DNA from: an uncultured Neisseriaceae bacterium
GTDB taxonomy: Bacteria; Pseudomonadota; Gammaproteobacteria; Burkholderiales; UBA11063
Length of the DNA: 11,956 nucleotides
Assembly (NCBI GenBank): GCA_903891375.1
Contig: CAITEL010000215.1
Span: 1 to 11,956 of the forward strand
Direction of reading: 5' to 3'
In this document: piece by piece, positions 8,345 to 11,956 of the stretch
How positions within the stretch are numbered: position 1 is the stretch's first letter
How the letters are laid out: each line of letters begins with the position of its first letter
Position numbers and translations under genes: made by a program
Notes under the pieces: model-generated
Database searches by the model: none
What the model was told of the DNA's origin: nothing
The model's input: the letters and a program-made list of their open reading frames with translations, nothing else

Positions 8345-8563
8345 TTAATTGTTCGTAGCTGAGGCTACACCTGTTTTTTGACTACTAGTCTTTAAATCTT
8401 CGTCACACTCAGCAACACCATTAGTTTTATCATAATAACCAGAATGTACACATTCATTAAATGCGTCTCTAACTACATTACCATACGAATCATATAGATA
8501 ACCATCTTGTGCAAATGCGTTTACTGACACACAAAAAGATAAAATCAATAGTAATTTCTTCAT
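8345..8563 (-). CDS. Small exported protein resembling the N-terminal segment of RmpM/OmpA-type proteins
   Basis: A 72-residue protein. The start was placed at the ATG at 8563 rather than at an in-frame ATG at 8626, because MKKLLLILSFCVSVNAFA is a classic signal peptide and AAAGGGG lies upstream. The likely signal-peptidase I cut is after Ala18, leaving a 54-residue mature periplasmic or outer-membrane-associated protein. The mature part contains YGNVVRDAFNECVHSGYYD followed by an ECDED stretch. This recalls the segment just before the peptidoglycan-binding domain in neisserial RmpM and betaproteobacterial OmpA-like proteins (..GECWxxxYxD/TP..xxxECD). Cys38 and Cys53 could form a disulfide. 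The C-terminal OmpA peptidoglycan-binding domain is absent, and the rest is a low-complexity tail (KTSSQKTGVASATNN). It has its own candidate promoter and terminator, so it may be a single-gene unit. The family similarity is from memory of the motif; function is unknown. Confidence 0.75.
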   Translation of the reverse strand: MKKLLLILSFCVSVNAFAQDGYLYDSYGNVVRDAFNECVHSGYYDKTNGVAECDEDLKTSSQKTGVASATNN

Positions 8564-8567
8564 AATT

Positions 8568-8584
8568 TTTGAACCCCTTTCAAA
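8568..8584 (-). promoter_or_regulatory. Leader hairpin with the Shine-Dalgarno in its loop
   Basis: On the minus strand the leader of the small exported protein reads TTTGAA-AGGGG-TTCAAA: a perfect 6-bp inverted repeat with the purine-rich ribosome-binding bases AGGGG as the 5-base loop. The ATG starts 4 bases after the hairpin. The stem is A/T-rich and would be weak alone. Direct sequence observation; a regulatory role is inference. Confidence 0.4.
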
Positions 8585-8596
8585 TTTTGCATATAT

Positions 8597-8624
8597 ATTA
8601 TAATAAATAGTACAATATTGTAGC
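8597..8624 (-). promoter_or_regulatory. Candidate promoter of the small exported protein gene, with internal palindrome
   Basis: On the minus strand a perfect -10 hexamer TATAAT (8602-8597) lies 16 bases downstream of GCTACA (8624-8619), a 3-of-6 match to the -35 consensus. Overlapping the -35 end and the spacer is a perfect 12-bp palindrome TACAATATTGTA (8611-8622), which could be an operator. Transcription would start about 8588, giving a short leader of about 25 nt. The -10 is strong, but the -35 and the operator are speculative. Confidence 0.45.
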
Positions 8625-8640
8625 ACATTTTTATTTGCTT

Positions 8641-10869
8641 TTATGGGGTATTATTACATACATTGTTTGGAAGTTCCATACTTATCCCCTTTGGATAACC
8701 ACGGTAATTAACCTCATATATTTGATTTAAATATGCTAAAAAGCCATTATCTTCGCAACCAAGTTTAATCGCCAAACTTCGCCAATTTAATGCATTGCGT
8801 GTTGTCCAACCTGCTTCCGCAAGACCTAACATTTTAGGAAATATCATGTAAAATAGATGCTCTTTTGTAGGAATAAGCTCGCTCCAAAGTGCCCCCTCCA
8901 CTCCTTGTAAATTTTTTAATTTTGCTTTGGGTAAATTAACAATAACGTTATCAATTTTCCACCCAACGCTCAACGCCTCAAACGTTCCAGCATAATTAGT
9001 TGCCCAATATAAACCTGGTTCTATAAATTTATCTCTATAGCGTATATCAAAATAAGTAAGATCTGCAAAGTCTAACACTACTGGATAATTTTTATCTAGT
9101 AAATTATACGCCATCACATAACCAGACACAGGCTGATTCATTGTTGGTTCCCATTGCCATATATGCCCCACATTATTTGGAGTAACCACATTCGATTCAC
9201 TAATTACACCATTATCCTGCTGTACTAATTGTTGCCATCCAGATATCTTATAATTTTCTAGATTATTACTAACATCATAAAAATATTTATGTGAGATTTC
9301 TTCTGTGCTTAATTGCGCCAAACCCACATTTTTGCAAAAACTAGAATCAGCGTAAGCACCAATTGGCACTTCATCACCTGACAAACTAATTTCATTATTA
9401 AGGGCATATACCGTAGTTTGATTCGTAAAAATATCAGCAATTGCAGTTATAACGCCATTAATCCCCGCAGTGAAGTTATTATCCAAACCATATTTACATA
9501 CTGGTAAAACATTATTGTCATACCCCTGCACGCTCAAATATTTTGATTTATCCGTAAAATCCACAAAAATATTTGGCATGGATAACTTCATTGCTAATGC
9601 ATGCCCTGGCATTTCGATTTCTGGAATTATTGTTATTTGTCTTTGATTAGCATAATATATTAAATTTTTTAATTGGTTAATGGTATAGTACCCACTATAA
9701 ATAGAATCGATTTTTTCATATTTTTTATGCCTAATATTTGTAATATCAAACTCATCATCAACTAAATTTGATGGTGGGACTTTAGAATATAATGAACGCA
9801 CCCCGCCTATTTGTGTTAAATTATTATATTTGGCTAATTGCACCCGAAAACCCTCATCATCAGCCAAATGTAAATGCAAGGTATTTAACTTACTTGCCGC
9901 CATAACGTCTATGAGTTGTTTTATTTCATTAATTTTAAAGAAATGACGAACAGTATCGAGCATTACTCCCCTATACTTAAACCTTGGGTAATCAATAATT
10001 GTTTCGTTAGGTATATTATCGTAATAATAATTTAATTGGAGTAATGTTTGTTGTGAATAAAACACTCCTGCAACTGTATTTATATATACAAGAATATCAT
10101 TTGATTCAATCTTTAACACATACCCCTCTTGTTGATTTTTTATCATATCACAGTAATAGGACTGCGCCTCACTATTTCCTGATAAACCACAGTAGAATAC
10201 TAGTGTTATTTTATTGCCATTATTTACACCACTTTCGTAGGTCACATGAACTGGAGTTGGCACCACAAAAGATGTTAAATTAGTTTTTTTAGACATGTTC
10301 CAATTTGTGAGAATACTTGACTCTGCCGAGATTTGATTCAAATGTGTTTGATACGCCCTCGTATCTCCATACTCAACAACCTTGATGTATGCAACTTTTT
10401 TATTATGAAAATCATAAAAAAATGGTTGTTGTGGCATCGCTGTTATATTTTTTGGTTGGTTTAATAAACCAACCACTCTTATTGTATATGACTTTTGTGG
10501 GTACATCACAAACGGTTTGATTGGAGATAACAACGTAATATGCCCAATACTTAATGGCGTGTTTTGTGATTTTTTATTTACCTTAAGCATTTCACATTTA
10601 TTAGTGTTATCTTCACAGATTTGTATATGTATATTATATTTAAGAAAAACATGAAACATAAAAAAGCCAATTCCCCAGTTTTTACGTTTAATATTATTTT
10701 TAATCGCAAAATCTAAGATAAAAGCGCCACCAGAACTTTCTACTGGTATAACATTTATTTTAGCTATTGGCTCTTTAGCATAAATAACTGTTTTAGCAAA
10801 TGCTATTGGTAATAACAATAAAAACAGGACAAATATACATGTTTTTCTGAAACGCATACATAATAACAT
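8641..10869 (-). CDS. Secreted chitobiase-type beta-N-acetylhexosaminidase (GH20)
   Basis: A 742-residue exported glycosidase expected to release terminal GlcNAc from chitobiose or similar glycans in the periplasm or outside. Signal peptide is about 1-25 (CIFVLFLLLLPIAFA). A CHB_HEX-like domain follows at about 35-165, a GH20b-like alpha/beta domain at about 200-295, and the GH20 barrel at about 295-690. Barrel motifs are YRGVMLDTVRHFF (Arg300), LHLHLADDEGFR (331-342), PEIEMPGHA (416-424), SLSGDEV at 495-501 with the catalytic pair Asp499-Glu500, ARY-type segment GLYWATNYAGTFEA and GVEGALWSE (656-664). Several blocks resemble Serratia/Vibrio chitobiase, but the protein ends soon after the barrel, so the C-terminal Ig-like domain is probably absent. 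The histidine usual in HxGG/ADE is Ser495. The ATG at 10869 has AAAGG six bases upstream; Met5 is a weaker alternative. It is 38 nt after the amidase gene. Confidence 0.92.
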   Translation of the reverse strand: MLLCMRFRKTCIFVLFLLLLPIAFAKTVIYAKEPIAKINVIPVESSGGAFILDFAIKNNIKRKNWGIGFFMFHVFLKYNIHIQICEDNTNKCEMLKVNKKSQNTPLSIGHITLLSPIKPFVMYPQKSYTIRVVGLLNQPKNITAMPQQPFFYDFHNKKVAYIKVVEYGDTRAYQTHLNQISAESSILTNWNMSKKTNLTSFVVPTPVHVTYESGVNNGNKITLVFYCGLSGNSEAQSYYCDMIKNQQEGYVLKIESNDILVYINTVAGVFYSQQTLLQLNYYYDNIPNETIIDYPRFKYRGVMLDTVRHFFKINEIKQLIDVMAASKLNTLHLHLADDEGFRVQLAKYNNLTQIGGVRSLYSKVPPSNLVDDEFDITNIRHKKYEKIDSIYSGYYTINQLKNLIYYANQRQITIIPEIEMPGHALAMKLSMPNIFVDFTDKSKYLSVQGYDNNVLPVCKYGLDNNFTAGINGVITAIADIFTNQTTVYALNNEISLSGDEVPIGAYADSSFCKNVGLAQLSTEEISHKYFYDVSNNLENYKISGWQQLVQQDNGVISESNVVTPNNVGHIWQWEPTMNQPVSGYVMAYNLLDKNYPVVLDFADLTYFDIRYRDKFIEPGLYWATNYAGTFEALSVGWKIDNVIVNLPKAKLKNLQGVEGALWSELIPTKEHLFYMIFPKMLGLAEAGWTTRNALNWRSLAIKLGCEDNGFLAYLNQIYEVNYRGYPKGISMELPNNVCNNTP

Positions 10870-10907
10870 TTATTGCCTTTCTTTTTAGGTTTAACTAATT
10901 TGCAGTC

Positions 10908-11852
10908 CTATTTTACACGAATGAGAATAATCCCTAAACTATCTTTAAATTTCGCTAAATACCCAGCTAAACTTGGAGCAACAACTACTTTTTTGGCAAC
11001 ACTTGAGGCATGAATCATGCTAACTGTTCCATCATGTACATACGCTATGCCCAAATGATGTACCGAATCAGATTTATTTGCTGTGCGAATTATACCAATA
11101 ATGTCACCATTATGGATATATTTTAGATATTTTGGTAACTCTTGCAACGGAATAAACCCTATACTTTCCGTATTCACAAATTTTTCTCTGTCTTTAATGC
11201 AATTCAAGTTATTATAATGAATGTTAGTTTTATCTTGAGAAATAATATCCCCCAGAATATTAGCACTAAATGGGAGTTTAATTTGAGTTAATGATGCTCC
11301 AACATCTGTAACAATACCGTTACGTTCATTCATCGTGACCCAATCTTTAAAGTAATGATTACGATTACAGTAAACTACATTACCATGATACCTTATTTGC
11401 TTAATCCCCGCTATATAATTTGATAGATTTAATTGATTATTTTTTATTAACTGGCTTACCACAATTACCTCTTCAACAAAAAGGACACAATCAGTCTTAC
11501 TCAAACTAATATATAAGTACTCAGGGGTAGTTTTGTCTAATAAATAAAAAACATATGGACTATTTAATAATTGTTGGCTTGTCCATTGGATTATATCCCC
11601 CATTGTTTTCTTATTTATGTGCTCAGATTGTGCTCTTTTAACTAGAAAATTTAAAGTTTCGATTGTTCCACTCTCGATTATAACCTGATAGGATTCGTTA
11701 TCTAATACCTGCTGATATTGACTTTCAGATGAGTACGTATCATTAATGCTATTTTTTGCTAAGCAGTGTGGTGCTAGTACGACGAGCACTGTGGCATAGA
11801 TGACAGTTAATATAGAAAAATGTTTCAATGCAGTTTTTATTGTAATAGCCAT
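10908..11852 (-). CDS. Exported DUF1460 (NlpC/P60-like) N-acetylmuramoyl-L-alanine amidase-like protein
   Basis: A 314-residue protein with an N-terminal hydrophobic signal (about 8-32, ending VVLAPHCLA before KNS); Cys30 is not in a good lipobox. The rest matches the DUF1460 family (PF07313), an NlpC/P60-type papain-like fold linked to peptidoglycan amidase activity. Key features are SPYVFYLLDK near 98-107, the nucleophile region KTDCVLFVEE with Cys122, IRYHGNVVYCNRNHYFKDW at 153-171 (family-typical RY.xG...xRxHYfxDW), and VHHLGIAYVHDG at 264-275 with His265/266 as the probable catalytic His. IHAS at 280-283 (His281) may supply the third residue. A substrate of cell-wall muropeptides in the periplasm is inferred from the family. 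The ATG has AAGGG upstream. The gene is followed after 38 nt by the chitobiase, with no terminator between, so the pair is probably co-transcribed. Confidence 0.88.
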   Translation of the reverse strand: MAITIKTALKHFSILTVIYATVLVVLAPHCLAKNSINDTYSSESQYQQVLDNESYQVIIESGTIETLNFLVKRAQSEHINKKTMGDIIQWTSQQLLNSPYVFYLLDKTTPEYLYISLSKTDCVLFVEEVIVVSQLIKNNQLNLSNYIAGIKQIRYHGNVVYCNRNHYFKDWVTMNERNGIVTDVGASLTQIKLPFSANILGDIISQDKTNIHYNNLNCIKDREKFVNTESIGFIPLQELPKYLKYIHNGDIIGIIRTANKSDSVHHLGIAYVHDGTVSMIHASSVAKKVVVAPSLAGYLAKFKDSLGIILIRVK

Positions 11853-11956
11853 TTTCGTATCCCTTAATATAACGTTATTTATAATGCAGTCTTCAGTGTA
11901 TCTATTTACACAAATTAAAAGAACAATTTATATGAATATATGCGACAAGTGTGAAA
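11853..11956 (-). promoter_or_regulatory. Upstream region of the amidase-chitobiase pair
   Basis: No reading frame is supported in these 104 bases, so they probably hold the promoter of the amidase gene. On the minus strand a -10-like TATAAA lies at 11883-11878, but no good -35 sits at the right distance. An imperfect-quality operator candidate, GTGTA-N6-TACAC (inverted arms at 11896-11900 and 11907-11911), lies just upstream. Only the ribosome site AAGGG near 11862 is convincing. Confidence 0.3.

Noticed and set aside
8354..8367. GTAGC-TGAG-GCTAC inverted repeat at the 3' end of the small gene
   Set aside because: It is within codons, has a stem of only five pairs and no T-run; the real terminator lies at 8291-8317.
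8564..8626. Upstream in-frame extension of the small exported protein to an ATG at 8626
   Set aside because: The extra 21 residues (MLQYCTIYY..) would bury the signal peptide and would be encoded by the promoter and leader region; the ATG at 8563 has a ribosome site and an ideal signal peptide.

Overview
The window is about two-thirds A+T, and every gene I can support lies on the minus strand. The organism looks like an AT-rich Gram-negative proteobacterium. The ribF-ileS-lspA-ispH order is a proteobacterial arrangement. The absence of fkpB between lspA and ispH, and a small secreted protein resembling the N-terminal segment of the neisserial RmpM/OmpA type, lean towards a betaproteobacterium, perhaps Neisseriales. 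This placement is inference, not proof.

Read in the direction of transcription (high to low coordinates), the window has three parts. (1) 11956-8641: a short upstream region, then a secreted NlpC/P60-like amidase of the DUF1460 type (10908-11852), then a secreted chitobiase-type GH20 beta-N-acetylhexosaminidase (8641-10869). They are 38 nt apart and probably form a two-gene envelope or amino-sugar unit. (2) 8640-8291: a 72-residue exported protein (8345-8563) with its own candidate promoter, a palindrome inside that promoter, a hairpin that presents the Shine-Dalgarno sequence in its loop, and a strong intrinsic terminator. (3) 8277-424: a tight housekeeping run ribF-ileS-lspA-ispH-ffh followed by a CPA2-type cation/proton antiporter, with gaps of 3-29 nt, so probably one operon. 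It covers flavin cofactor synthesis, isoleucyl-tRNA charging, lipoprotein signal-peptide removal, the last step of the MEP isoprenoid pathway, co-translational membrane targeting and ion homeostasis. ffh and the antiporter are atypical members of this cluster. At the low-coordinate edge is the 5' part of an AAA-ATPase-like gene of the PD-(D/E)XK-associated family (1-382), whose C-terminal part lies outside the window.

There is no tRNA, rRNA, CRISPR array, insertion sequence or clear horizontally acquired island. No stretch over 300 bases lacks a gene. I did not find a convincing new multi-gene system. The points most worth following are the orphan RmpM/OmpA-N-like mini-protein with its regulatory leader, the altered active-site motifs in the chitobiase and the antiporter, and the extended housekeeping operon that starts directly behind a terminator.
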